NCBI RefSeq assembly: GCF_023703465.1 | Contig: NZ_JAMQGP010000003.1 | Location: forward strand, 186,001 to 250,000 | DNA from: Echinimonas agarilytica | GTDB lineage: Bacteria; Pseudomonadota; Gammaproteobacteria; Enterobacterales; Neiellaceae | Length of the DNA: 64,000 bases | Reading direction: 5' to 3' | In this document: piece by piece, positions 19,111-26,901 of the stretch | How the letters are laid out: each line of letters opens with the position of its first letter | Numbering within the stretch: the stretch's first letter is position 1 | Position numbers and translations under genes: made by a program | Notes under the pieces: generated by a model | What the model saw: the letters and a program-made list of their open reading frames with translations, nothing else | Database searches by the model: none | What the model was told of the DNA's origin: nothing

Positions 19111-20084
19111 AGCTCATCTCCTCGGCAGTGCGTTCCATATGAAGTCATGGTTCTAAATGCCAACTCCAAGCTCCCCTGATCTTGTCTTAGCTGTAATAGC
19201 TTCATTTTCTCTTCAACAACCAGTTGAACAACACGATGAGTTAAATCTTCTATCCCACTTAGTGTTTTATCTATCACTTTCACCCTAAGCTCATTTGAGT
19301 TCATTTCACTCATCTCGACAGCTGAAACCCCAGCCAAGATCTTCAACTTTTCTCTAAATGTCCTAAATTGCTCCACATAATCGAATCCAACCTGTAACAG
19401 TAAGTCTCCAGCTTCAGGTGTTTGAGATCTCAGTTCGGCTAAGGTGCCCGTAAACAGCTTTTTGCCCCGATCGAGCAAAAGCACATCAGTACAAACAGCA
19501 TTCACCTCATCAAGAATATGAGTAGAAAGAATGATGGTTTTGTTGTGGCGAAATTCATTGATCAAGTCTCTGATTTCTTGTTTTTGGTTAGGATCGAGTC
19601 CATCCGTTGGCTCATCAAAAATGATGATGGGTGGATCGTGTAATATGCTTTGTGCTAAACAGACACGATGGCGATAGCCTTTCGATAGAGTATCGATTGC
19701 CTGATGGCGAACGCTCTGGAGAAAGCAAAGGTCAACGGCTCGATCGATTGCCTGGGTCCGTTCTCGCCCATGCAGACCGCGAACACCTGATAAATAACCC
19801 AAAAAGCCTTCCACAGACATATCTTCAAATAGTGGAGCACTTTCTGGAAGGTATCCAAGTAATCGCTTAGCTTTTTTGGGGTGTTGCCATACATCAATTC
19901 CCCCTAACGAGATGGATCCCGAGCTTGGCCGCAGAAATCCAGTAATCATTCTCATCGCAGTAGACTTACCTGCGCCATTGGGACCAATCAGCCCTAATAC
20001 TTGGCCTTTCGATAAGGAGAATGAGAGGTTATTCACCGCTTTTTTGGCGCCGAATGTTCGGTTGAGCTGTTTTACTTGAATCAT
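19107..20084 (-). CDS. GldA-like ABC transporter ATPase
   Basis: ATPase of the Gld-like transporter, 325 aa from the ATG at 20084 (MIQVKQLNRTF); the frame is open 29 codons further upstream, but that stretch is not family-like. Walker A is GPNGAGKS, Walker B IIIFDEPTDGLDP, and the H-loop STHILDE. The signature region reads LSKGYRHRV rather than LSGGQ, which is usual for GldA/CcmA-type ATPases. The C-terminal 90 residues form the regulatory extension common in ABC-2 ATPases. It is third in an operon that starts with the DUF4340 gene at 22500. Confidence 0.92.
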   Translation of the reverse strand: MIQVKQLNRTFGAKKAVNNLSFSLSKGQVLGLIGPNGAGKSTAMRMITGFLRPSSGSISLGGIDVWQHPKKAKRLLGYLPESAPLFEDMSVEGFLGYLSGVRGLHGRERTQAIDRAVDLCFLQSVRHQAIDTLSKGYRHRVCLAQSILHDPPIIIFDEPTDGLDPNQKQEIRDLINEFRHNKTIILSTHILDEVNAVCTDVLLLDRGKKLFTGTLAELRSQTPEAGDLLLQVGFDYVEQFRTFREKLKILAGVSAVEMSEMNSNELRVKVIDKTLSGIEDLTHRVVQLVVEEKMKLLQLRQDQGSLELAFRTMTSYGTHCRGDEL

Positions 20085-20215
20085 AGTTATGTAGCGCTTT
20101 AATTTATAAGTTATTATTGATGGCGTTATTTGAAATGAGCTGATGGAGTGCCTTAGGTAAGTTAGCGACACAGAGCTTCAAGCTCATTTCATCCACTTTG
20201 CTTAACGAAATTGGA

Positions 20216-21331
20216 TTAGGAACCTCCATCTTGCCATTCAAAATCTTCTGGTCTTGTCGGAGTATTTTGTCGAAGATGGTCACTCCTACGAGACATTTCG
20301 TTTAGTAGTTGCTCTCGCTGTTCGAGATCTCCTAGGTCGGCACTTTCTAGCCAATCCTCAAAGCCCTCCTTATCATTCAACATAAACGTGGCACCTACCG
20401 AAATAACCGCATTCGTGCGCCTGCTCTCATCGACAACTTTATTCGCCCACTCCATCGCAACGAAACCATCATTTTTCGACGCATACTCAACGGCATAAAC
20501 CTCAAGAGCATTGTCAGCACGAGCATCTCCTGGCTCCAGTGTGTGGTAAAATTGAGGAATATCTTCTGGCTTTACTACAGCCCAATGAGATAAAGCATTG
20601 GTCAACATTTGATTACGACGAGCATCGTCTTCAGGAAGATTCTTGATATAGTCGACTACTTCATAGGCTGAATCACCGGCCATCTCCTGTTTATAAAAAT
20701 GATAAAGAAGAGTAGAGTTATTAAAACTCGGATTATCACGTACCCACGCTAATAGCTCTCCTCTGTTCTCTTCTGCCCAATCATTAAAGACATAACGTCC
20801 AGTTTCCTGAATTGAACCAGAGGTATCCATTGACGACAGCAATTCCATACGTTCAGGCCCGGTATAATATTGTTGAAGATGCTCTGCAACTACTTGATAA
20901 GGCAATTCAATATTATATTCCAAATTATGGCTTTCTAGTTTCTCCATAGTCCTTAGCGCTTGGAATATATCTTTCTCCAATAACTCCATCATCATCCGAT
21001 CAACTTCCTTTTCATCACCAGCCTCAAAGGCTTCAATCATCCTAAGATAATCATCATCGATCAACCCAGGGTCAATGCCATGTAATTCAACCAGATTATT
21101 AATACGCTCTGATAGAGTATTATCTTGGATATGATTTCCCGATGTATGTCCGTTTTCTTTCTTATGAACATGCACAAAAACTTCTGGATGTGAAGAGAAC
21201 TCCTTTTCATCTAAGCTGGTCAACTCAGCTTGTTCACGCTCCACCTCTGAGCCAACAAGCAAAACAACCAAGCCTCCCACAACTACTATTGCAGCCCCTA
21301 ACCCTAATAATTTCTTGTCAATTAGCATCAT
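20216..21331 (-). CDS. Membrane-anchored alpha-solenoid protein of unknown function
   Basis: A 371-aa protein of unrecognised family. One N-terminal membrane helix (about residues 8-27, LGLGAAIVVVGGLVVLLVG) anchors a long, acidic, helical domain outside the membrane. From about residue 180 it shows loose repeats of about 35-40 residues (WAEENRGELLAWVRDNPS; WAVVKPEDIPQFYHTLEPGD; YASKNDGFVAMEWANKV), the pattern of alpha-solenoid repeats. The start overlaps the DUF4340 stop (ATGA, or TGATG if the second ATG is used), so it is co-translated with it. Because it is inside a Gld-like ABC operon, it may be a scaffold or substrate-contacting subunit. That is inference only. Confidence 0.65.
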   Translation of the reverse strand: MMLIDKKLLGLGAAIVVVGGLVVLLVGSEVEREQAELTSLDEKEFSSHPEVFVHVHKKENGHTSGNHIQDNTLSERINNLVELHGIDPGLIDDDYLRMIEAFEAGDEKEVDRMMMELLEKDIFQALRTMEKLESHNLEYNIELPYQVVAEHLQQYYTGPERMELLSSMDTSGSIQETGRYVFNDWAEENRGELLAWVRDNPSFNNSTLLYHFYKQEMAGDSAYEVVDYIKNLPEDDARRNQMLTNALSHWAVVKPEDIPQFYHTLEPGDARADNALEVYAVEYASKNDGFVAMEWANKVVDESRRTNAVISVGATFMLNDKEGFEDWLESADLGDLEQREQLLNEMSRRSDHLRQNTPTRPEDFEWQDGGS

Positions 21332-22500
21332 GACTTACTCTTTTCTAAGTGAGGTCTCTTAGAGTTTTCCTCTGAAATATTGAACAAATTTAAGATCAAC
21401 AACAGCGACTTCTCATCAATTAAGAATCCACGTTGCGCCCCTCCTTTAAAAGGCCCCATTTGTGTATCTGAAATCTGAATTGAATCTGGAACATGAATTC
21501 TGATAGTAACAGCCAGATAATCAGCATTATCAGCTATTGGCTTACTGGTGAGAGTAAGAACCGCATCAGTCAATGCGTTAGCCGGATCATGCTCTTTAGA
21601 GAGGCTTGTCTTATTTCCAATTTCAAAATCATGAATTGTCCCATCAAAATCTTCAACTCGAAATCTACGGTGATTCGACGTTCTCATTACCTCCGTTAGC
21701 GAATGACTAGGTAATACATCTGAAATATATCCTCCTTCAAAAAACATGCTAAGATTTTTAAGGAATTCAGAATCTGCCTTAAATTCTTTTAACGATCCTT
21801 CTCCCATCACTTTTCCAAATCTTGAGTTGCGATACAGGGCCCACTCATCACCTTTGTCTGAATACCCTGAAATTCTCTTAAATGCTTGAATAGGTACAAC
21901 CCCTTTATTAATCCATTTTCGGGTCATTGGGACTGCTCTCATTAAGCTAGAAGAAGTTAGGAAAACTCTTTCTTCCTCACCTAAAATACGTACATATCGT
22001 CTCGCCGAAGCACGTTCACCCACGATTGAAATAAGTGGCTTGTTATCTGGGAAATCAAATTTACCCAAGATGAAAGATTGTTTGTAACCCCCTGATAAAG
22101 AAGATATTTCTACCTTTACTGCAGATGTGTTTTGATTCTCATCAGACAAAGGGTCAGCAAGCATTAGCCGAGAAAGATCATCATCAGCAACCTCAACCTC
22201 TTGGCCTCTCTGAGCTTCTTCAAGATCAGCAAGAAACCACTGTACCTTGCTTTGAAAGGCCGGATAGTCTACTGGATCCCCTACATTCCAAATTACGCCA
22301 TCACGATTTAAAAAGACTGTTTCATGAATATTTGAAAGAACTATTTTATCAATATCATTAACATCCAGATCTGGAAATAATAAGCCATCGTACTCTTGAA
22401 CAGGTGGATTAGAATCTTCCGAGTAACCTAGACCAAAGAGTAATGCAACCACAATCAGAATTGTGGCAATCACAGTCACATGGTAAATTGAAATTTTCAT
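21328..22500 (-). CDS. DUF4340 domain protein of a Gld-like ABC operon
   Basis: Membrane-anchored extracytoplasmic protein, 390 aa. One N-terminal helix (about 7-25) is followed by the DUF4340 pattern (LLFPDLDVNDIDKIVLSN; a central FDFPDNKPLISIVGE; AVPMTRKWINKGVV). DUF4340 proteins usually accompany GldA/GldF/GldG-like transporters, normally as the last gene. Here the gene comes first, followed by the solenoid gene and then the transporter genes. The GH16 gene lies 135 bp upstream on the same strand, so some read-through from it is possible. Function is unknown. Confidence 0.8.
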   Translation of the reverse strand: MKISIYHVTVIATILIVVALLFGLGYSEDSNPPVQEYDGLLFPDLDVNDIDKIVLSNIHETVFLNRDGVIWNVGDPVDYPAFQSKVQWFLADLEEAQRGQEVEVADDDLSRLMLADPLSDENQNTSAVKVEISSLSGGYKQSFILGKFDFPDNKPLISIVGERASARRYVRILGEEERVFLTSSSLMRAVPMTRKWINKGVVPIQAFKRISGYSDKGDEWALYRNSRFGKVMGEGSLKEFKADSEFLKNLSMFFEGGYISDVLPSHSLTEVMRTSNHRRFRVEDFDGTIHDFEIGNKTSLSKEHDPANALTDAVLTLTSKPIADNADYLAVTIRIHVPDSIQISDTQMGPFKGGAQRGFLIDEKSLLLILNLFNISEENSKRPHLEKSKS

Positions 22501-22583
22501 AAAATATCAGAGCGCATAATTATTTTAACTGCTAGCAAACAACACTATTTTGCTATGTAAGATTAAGTAAATGAAGTGAAGCC

Positions 22584-22607
22584 TGAAGGCCTCTTTCGAA
22601 GCCTTCA
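22584..22607 (-). terminator. Possible hairpin between GH16 and the ABC operon
   Basis: TGAAGGC (22584-22590) pairs with GCCTTCA (22601-22607). The leftward transcript lacks a clear U-run after it, so it could be an attenuator or a processing hairpin. Confidence 0.35.
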
Positions 22608-22635
22608 AAAGGCAAAAGCCAATTTATCAATTCAA

Positions 22636-23376
22636 TTAGTAAGTAATTTTCATCCAATCAACATAAAGGTCTGGATAACGACCAGAAGGTAGGTTTGTGC
22701 CTCTCTCGACCAATTGGACAACTGACGGGCGGTTATTGAATAGAGGCCAAACGGTTCTACCTGTATTATCTTCACTGATAACAGAGGTGTATTGTAAGTT
22801 TCCATTCATATAAAACTTAACTTCCTTCGCTTTTGTGTAGTCGGCCTTATAAGTTCTATAGCTGTTTCTCCACCACTGAGTTCCAATCATTGTTTTATGG
22901 TCGCCAGTAGGGAAAGCTCCCGATGCCCAGTAATTGAAAGTATTGAAATTATTTCCTTCCGGGTATGGAGTTTCCATAATATCAATTTCATAAACATTGT
23001 TATCCATTAAGAGGTTACTTACCCACCATGCGCCCCAGTTATAGGGAGCATTCTGTGAGTTTCCGTACATAGTGACACGCGCTTCTGCAATAGCTTTAGC
23101 TTTCTTTAAGGTATTATTGGTATTAGCCCAATATGCACCACCATGAGCATAGTTACCAAGCCACTCGGATGACATACCGACAAAGCCACCAGCTCGCCAA
23201 ACTGCACCGCTCCGATATGCAATTGAATACCCTAAGATATTAAAGTCTGAGTGGACTCTTTGGAAACTACCATCATCTGCACCATCAAAGTTCTCAACTA
23301 TTGTAGCCGCATGAGACATAGTCACAGAAGCAAGTGAAACTGCTAATGTCAAAAATATCCTATTCAAAATTTTCAT
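22636..23376 (-). CDS. Secreted GH16 family glycoside hydrolase
   Basis: Single-domain laminarinase/agarase/carrageenase-type enzyme, 246 aa. The signal peptide ends near residue 23 (MSHA-A). The GH16 catalytic strand E-x-D-x-x-E is EIDIME, with nucleophile Glu130, assisting Asp132 and acid/base Glu135. It is preceded by WGAWWVSNLL, the usual GH16 beta-strand. GTQWWRNSYRTYKADYTKAKEVKFYMNG follows the GH16 core plan, here quoted in two parts: GTQWWRNSYRTYKAD and AKEVKFYMNG. There is no additional binding module. Subfamily is not certain; the nearby sulfatase favours an agar-, porphyran- or carrageenan-type substrate over laminarin. Confidence 0.88.
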   Translation of the reverse strand: MKILNRIFLTLAVSLASVTMSHAATIVENFDGADDGSFQRVHSDFNILGYSIAYRSGAVWRAGGFVGMSSEWLGNYAHGGAYWANTNNTLKKAKAIAEARVTMYGNSQNAPYNWGAWWVSNLLMDNNVYEIDIMETPYPEGNNFNTFNYWASGAFPTGDHKTMIGTQWWRNSYRTYKADYTKAKEVKFYMNGNLQYTSVISEDNTGRTVWPLFNNRPSVVQLVERGTNLPSGRYPDLYVDWMKITY

Positions 23377-23616
23377 GTTATTTCTCGCAAATTTATTAAT
23401 AGTAAAAATCTAAATCTAAAATATTAGATAGAGGGCAACTTTTGTTTTATATGAAAGACATATAACTTCTGAGCACACAACACGTTGTAACAACACATTA
23501 ACGTTTTGTTTGCGGTACGTTTATTAGTCAGCTGTTGGTTCTCTGTCAATGAGTCAGAGCTTCAAATGGGAGCTATTGACTAGAAGTAATATTGAAATGT
23601 GATCCAGTTCTTGTTT

Positions 23617-23654
23617 AGTTAACATTAATCAAATAATAGTTAACAATTAATCAA
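23617..23654. repeat. Two direct repeats, 21-bp period
   Basis: AGTTAACATTAATCAA (23617-23632) and AGTTAACAATTAATCAA (23638-23654) recur two helical turns apart, just left of the IS3-family end. This could be a paired binding site for a regulator of the leftward GH16 gene. The rest of 23377-23676 shows no gene. Confidence 0.45.
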
Positions 23655-23676
23655 GGGAGGGCTAGGCCTACTAATC

Positions 23677-24116
<440 letters not shown>

Positions 24117-24266
24117 GTTGGTTTATTGCGAATCCTGACTAGATTAGAGCCTAATTTGGATTGAATTAAGGGGCAAATTTTACTCTATGCTGGCAAGTGG
24201 AGCTGATAAGGGTCGGTAGCGCTACTTACTTAACTCACGGTTGTATTGCGCCCATAAGGACAAGGA

Positions 24267-24323
24267 ATGTCATTTATCCCTTTAAAACCCATTCCCATCA
24301 AAGATCGGAATTCAATGAGTTAG
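24267..24323 (+). pseudogene. N-terminal stump of type I-E cas1
   Basis: An ATG with an AGGA ribosome site opens MSFIPLKPIPIKDRNSMS followed by TAG. The first 17 residues match the start of type I-E Cas1 (E. coli: MTWLPLNPIPLKDRVSM). The rest of Cas1, including all its catalytic residues, is missing. It lies about 150 nt after the cas6e fragment on the same strand, which is the correct I-E gene order. The remaining sequence to 24556 contains an unrecognised frame (about 24307-24576, one internal stop) and no identifiable cas2. Confidence 0.8.
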
Positions 24324-24556
24324 AGCAGCAGATATACCGTACCAATGACCCCAGAGCAGATTGATATTCCGAGTTGAAAAAAAAATTTCCACTACGCTAT
24401 TAACAGTACAATCACAAAAGCAGGGGAGCTCTAATGGGACCCCCATATTCAGGAAACCCACTTTACAAAGGAATGGGAACCTTATAACAGGCTTGGTAAG
24501 CATAAATATACTTGGGGATAACATTTATGCTTTCTTAGCTCAACTAGGAAAAGGTA

Positions 24557-25087
24557 ATGAAAAAATTGAAACTTAATGGCGCAATTTTGTTGACCTTGGG
24601 TATAGCGGGCAATGCCGTCGCACAGAATGACTTCTATGCGGGGGCGAGTATCGGGCAGGCTAGCATCGATGCTTGCAGCGGTATCACCAACTGCGACGAT
24701 GAGGACACCGGCTGGAAGATCTTCGGCGGTTGGGAGTTCAATTCGCACCTCGCCTTTGAGGCCGCTTGGGTGGATTTTGGTGAGGTCGATGGCTCCTTAG
24801 ACGGTTCGAAAATTAGCGCCGAAGTAGACGGATGGTCACTCGCTGCGAAGGGCACGCTGCCACTCAACGACCAGTTTGGCCTGTTCGGTAAGTTCGGCAT
24901 GATCATGTGGGATGTCGAAGGGGGCGGAGCTGCTTCCGGTATTGATGACGATGGCAGCGACCTTTTGTATGGGCTCGGCGCTGAATACATGTTTACAGAC
25001 CAGTTCAGTATTGTAGGTGAGTGGGAATGGTATGATATAGACGAAGACGTTGATCTGTTTTCCGTCGGTGTACTGTTCAGGTTCTAA
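24557..25087 (+). CDS. OmpA/OmpW-like outer-membrane beta-barrel protein
   Basis: Small outer-membrane porin-like protein, 176 aa. The signal peptide ends near residue 22 (GNAVA-Q). The mature part shows alternating amphipathic strands, with conserved-looking turns (FYAGASIGQ, WKIFGGWEF, YGLGAEYMF), and ends in VGVLFRF, a C-terminal Phe typical of BAM substrates. Eight strands fit its size. A good ribosome site (AGGAAAAGG) precedes the ATG. Codons here favour C or G in the third position far more than neighbouring genes (by eye), which suggests import with the island. The two nearby Cys residues (CSGITNC) could form a surface-loop disulfide. Function is unknown. Confidence 0.75.
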   Translation: MKKLKLNGAILLTLGIAGNAVAQNDFYAGASIGQASIDACSGITNCDDEDTGWKIFGGWEFNSHLAFEAAWVDFGEVDGSLDGSKISAEVDGWSLAAKGTLPLNDQFGLFGKFGMIMWDVEGGGAASGIDDDGSDLLYGLGAEYMFTDQFSIVGEWEWYDIDEDVDLFSVGVLFRF

Positions 25088-25114
25088 TCTAATCGACGGG
25101 TGGGGCTAATTCAA

Positions 25115-25136
25115 ATAAATGCGCTAACGCATTTAT
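25115..25136 (+). terminator. Hairpin after the outer-membrane protein gene
   Basis: ATAAATGCG and CGCATTTAT form a perfect 9-bp stem with a CTAA loop, enclosed by an outer GGGGC/GCCCC pairing (from 25102 to 25141). There is no T-run, so it may stabilise the mRNA end rather than terminate it. Confidence 0.4.
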
Positions 25137-25243
25137 GCCCCAAAGTTTGCTAGCTCCGATTATTGATAAATCATCTACTATTAGCCTGTGCCACTTTGAG
25201 TGCAGTTTTTAGCAGTAGTGGCAGGGATCACTTTCCAATTACT

Positions 25244-25331
25244 CTTCACCGCCGCACAGGCGGCTTAGAAACTGCTGTAAAAAATTGAGCGTCACACCTC
25301 CGACTTCACCGCCGCACAGGCGGCTTAGAAA
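25244..25331 (+). CRISPR. Type I-F CRISPR mini-array: two repeats, one 32-nt spacer
   Basis: Two identical 28-nt repeats (25244-25271 and 25304-25331) flank a 32-nt spacer (25272-25303), exactly the 60-nt unit of type I-F. Each repeat has the stem CCGCC-GCACA-GGCGG and ends CTTAGAAA, the type I-F crRNA 5' handle, so it would be transcribed on the plus strand with a leader to the left (about 25137-25243). No cas6f, cas1 or cas2-3 lies nearby. A Cas6f encoded elsewhere could still process it. Confidence 0.88.
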
Positions 25332-25337
25332 AAACAG

Positions 25338-25366
25338 GTGTTCCCCGTACCCACGGGGATGAGTCA
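25338..25366 (+). CRISPR. Solitary type I-E CRISPR repeat
   Basis: GTGTTCCCCGTACCCACGGG at 25338-25357, continued by GATGA, matches the type I-E repeat consensus for 25 bases. It includes the CCCCG/CGGGG stem. The last four bases (GTCA instead of ACCG) are degenerate, as in leader-distal terminal repeats. It starts only 6 nt after the second I-F repeat, and no second I-E repeat is present. It is probably the last survivor of the array belonging to the cas6e/cas1 fragments. Confidence 0.82.
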
Positions 25367-25395
25367 TCTTATGAATTGTTTTTTTGGTTGGCACT

Positions 25396-25676
25396 TCAGT
25401 GTTCTTCGCGATGCTCTTTAGGGGCGATACGCTTAGCTACCAAAGTGTGTGCTTCGTCTGCCATTTCGCGAGCGGCTTTCAATGATATCGTAGGTTAAGT
25501 TCCAAAACCCATGTTGATGCGCTTTTTGGTAAATGGGTGTCGAGAGTTTAAACCCCACTGTTGGCTGCCATTGGTGCGTACTCGAAATTGCAGGCCTTCG
25601 CCATTCGTCAAGATGTAATCTTTGTCTTTTGGGGGGCTGATTTTAACTGTTTGCCTGATAGTTTGTACTTTGCCAT
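25396..25676 (-). pseudogene. Broken DUF4102-type tyrosine integrase (N-terminal part)
   Basis: Leftward from the ATG at 25676 the sequence reads MAKYKLSGKQLKSA. After a one-base slip in a run of six C (25631-25636 on the plus strand) it continues DKDYILTNGEGLQFRVRTNG, KKRINMGFGT, a TAA where Tyr is expected, and PTISLKAAREMADEAHTLVA, then KEHREEH and TGA. This is the DNA-binding N-terminal domain of P4/DUF4102-like island integrases. The catalytic domain with the R-H-R-Y residues is absent. Its start lies 177 nt from the ssrA 3' end, the normal layout for an integrase beside its attachment site. Confidence 0.8.
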
Positions 25677-25692
25677 GGCTGCACCCAAAATT

Positions 25693-25730
25693 GGTATTCC
25701 AAGCCGAGCTTAGCAGATGTTTGGAATACC
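25693..25730. repeat. 10-bp inverted repeat between the integrase relic and ssrA
   Basis: GGTATTCCAA (25693-25702) and TTGGAATACC (25721-25730) are perfect arms with an 18-bp spacer. Its place just upstream of the integrase start suits an integrase arm site, an excisionase site or an int operator. Confidence 0.45.
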
Positions 25731-25783
25731 GAAAGGGATACTTATTGGCTGAGATACGATGAGATGAAAATATACTTAAAGAG

Positions 25784-25808
25784 ATTTAACTTATTGAAAA
25801 AGTTAAAT
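25784..25808. repeat. AT-rich 9-bp inverted repeat
   Basis: ATTTAACTT (25784-25792) pairs with AAGTTAAAT (25800-25808). It lies between the integrase relic and the ssrA terminator. Its role is not clear; it may act in the int promoter or as a back-up hairpin for ssrA. Confidence 0.35.
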
Positions 25809-25814
25809 TATAGG

Positions 25815-25841
25815 CAAAAAAAAGACGCCCTAAGACGTCTT
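25815..25841 (-). terminator. Rho-independent terminator of ssrA
   Basis: On the minus strand AAGACG pairs with CGTCTT, followed by a run of eight or more T. It is directly downstream of the tmRNA 3' CCA. Confidence 0.8.
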
Positions 25842-25853
25842 AATTCTATAATG

Positions 25854-26217
25854 TGGTGGAGCCGGGGGGAGTTGAACCCCCGTCCGTGAATGCGCCATCC
25901 TCGGTACTACATGCTTAGTCAATCATTACATTCGCCGGTACGCTGCGGACAGACACGCCACGCACAGACTATCCTGAATTAGATTTAATGCTTCGGCCAT
26001 CAGGCATGGCGTCCACACGATCCCGTTTGGGTTTGACTATCTGAACTCCCCGTCCTACGGGCAGAGGCTAGGGCAGATAGGCTCTAGCAGGTTATTAAGC
26101 TGCTAGTGCGTAGTTTTCGTCGTTTGCGACTATTAATGTGCGGCTTTTAACGAGGCAAACCGCCCCTCGACATGCACCTAAGACTTTATCATCCCCGTCG
26201 AATCCAAAATCGGCCCC
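25854..26217 (-). ncRNA. ssrA: Transfer-messenger RNA (tmRNA)
   Basis: Rescues stalled ribosomes together with SmpB. The 364-nt gene begins GGGGCCGATTTTGGATTCGA and ends with a tRNA-like T-arm and an encoded CCA at 25854. The tag frame reads GCAAACGACGAAAACTACGC, giving ANDENYALAA, then TAA; this is a standard gammaproteobacterial degradation tag. The smpB gene follows upstream on the same strand. Its 3' end borders the remnant island. Confidence 0.97.
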
Positions 26218-26314
26218 AAGGGTTTGTGTCATAGACGGGCTAAGTGTAACAGAAGTATTCCTGTGTGCGTTAGCCCCAAACGTTCGTTTGCTCAGAGATT
26301 AAACGATATGTCTA

Positions 26315-26794
26315 TTATGCTCGCTTCATGACGCGTGATTTCTGGCGTTGCCAATCTTGATCTTTGGCACTGTCACGTTTGTCGTGAAGTTTTTTACCTT
26401 TCGCTGTTCCAATTTTTATTTTGACCCAAGGGCCTTTCCAATATAGCGATAGTGGCACAATGGTTTGGCCGCTGCGTTCAATTGCCCCTGTTAAATGGTC
26501 GAGTTCTCGACGATTTAACAGCAACTTACGAGAACGAGTGGGATCACATATCACGTGAGTGGAAGCAGCAAGTAGCGGCAAAATAGACGAACCGTACATA
26601 AAGCACTCGCCGTTTTTTACCGTGATGTAAGACTCTGCGATGTTCGCTTTGCCTTGCCGAAGTGATTTGACTTCCCAACCTTGTAGCTCAAGCCCTGCCT
26701 CAAATTCTTTTTCAATAAAGTAATCGTGACGGGCGCGTTTGTTGAGCGCAATCGTGTTGGAGCCTGATTTATCTTTTGATTTTTTCTTAGCCAT
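26315..26794 (-). CDS. smpB: SsrA-binding protein SmpB
   Basis: Binds the tRNA-like domain of tmRNA and brings it to stalled ribosomes. 159 aa from the ATG at 26794 (MAKKKSK); the frame is open 18 codons further upstream, but that part is not family-like. Characteristic segments are [33 protein letters not shown] and the basic C-terminal tail [18 protein letters not shown]. It is located next to ssrA, as in many proteobacteria. Confidence 0.96.
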   Translation of the reverse strand: MAKKKSKDKSGSNTIALNKRARHDYFIEKEFEAGLELQGWEVKSLRQGKANIAESYITVKNGECFMYGSSILPLLAASTHVICDPTRSRKLLLNRRELDHLTGAIERSGQTIVPLSLYWKGPWVKIKIGTAKGKKLHDKRDSAKDQDWQRQKSRVMKRA

Positions 26795-26901
26795 AGGGCG
26801 CTTATTATACCTGCGTATTATTTGAATGCCATTAGTCTGAGCATTCAATCGTGAATTGAGCTTGTGTTACAATCATGACACTTAGTAGGTGGAGGACCAG
26901 C

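Noticed and set aside
24361-24576. Independent 71-aa gene before the outer-membrane protein
   Set aside because: It overlaps the start of the barrel gene, has no good ribosome site and no recognisable family; kept only as an unexplained frame.
25102-25141. Integron attC site
   Set aside because: The hairpin is regular, but the conserved RYYYAAC and GTTRRRY boxes of attC are not at its ends.
25244-25366. CRISPR-guided Tn7-like (I-F3) transposon
   Set aside because: No tnsA/B/C/D-like or tniQ gene is present, and the repeats look like ordinary I-F rather than the atypical repeats of those elements.
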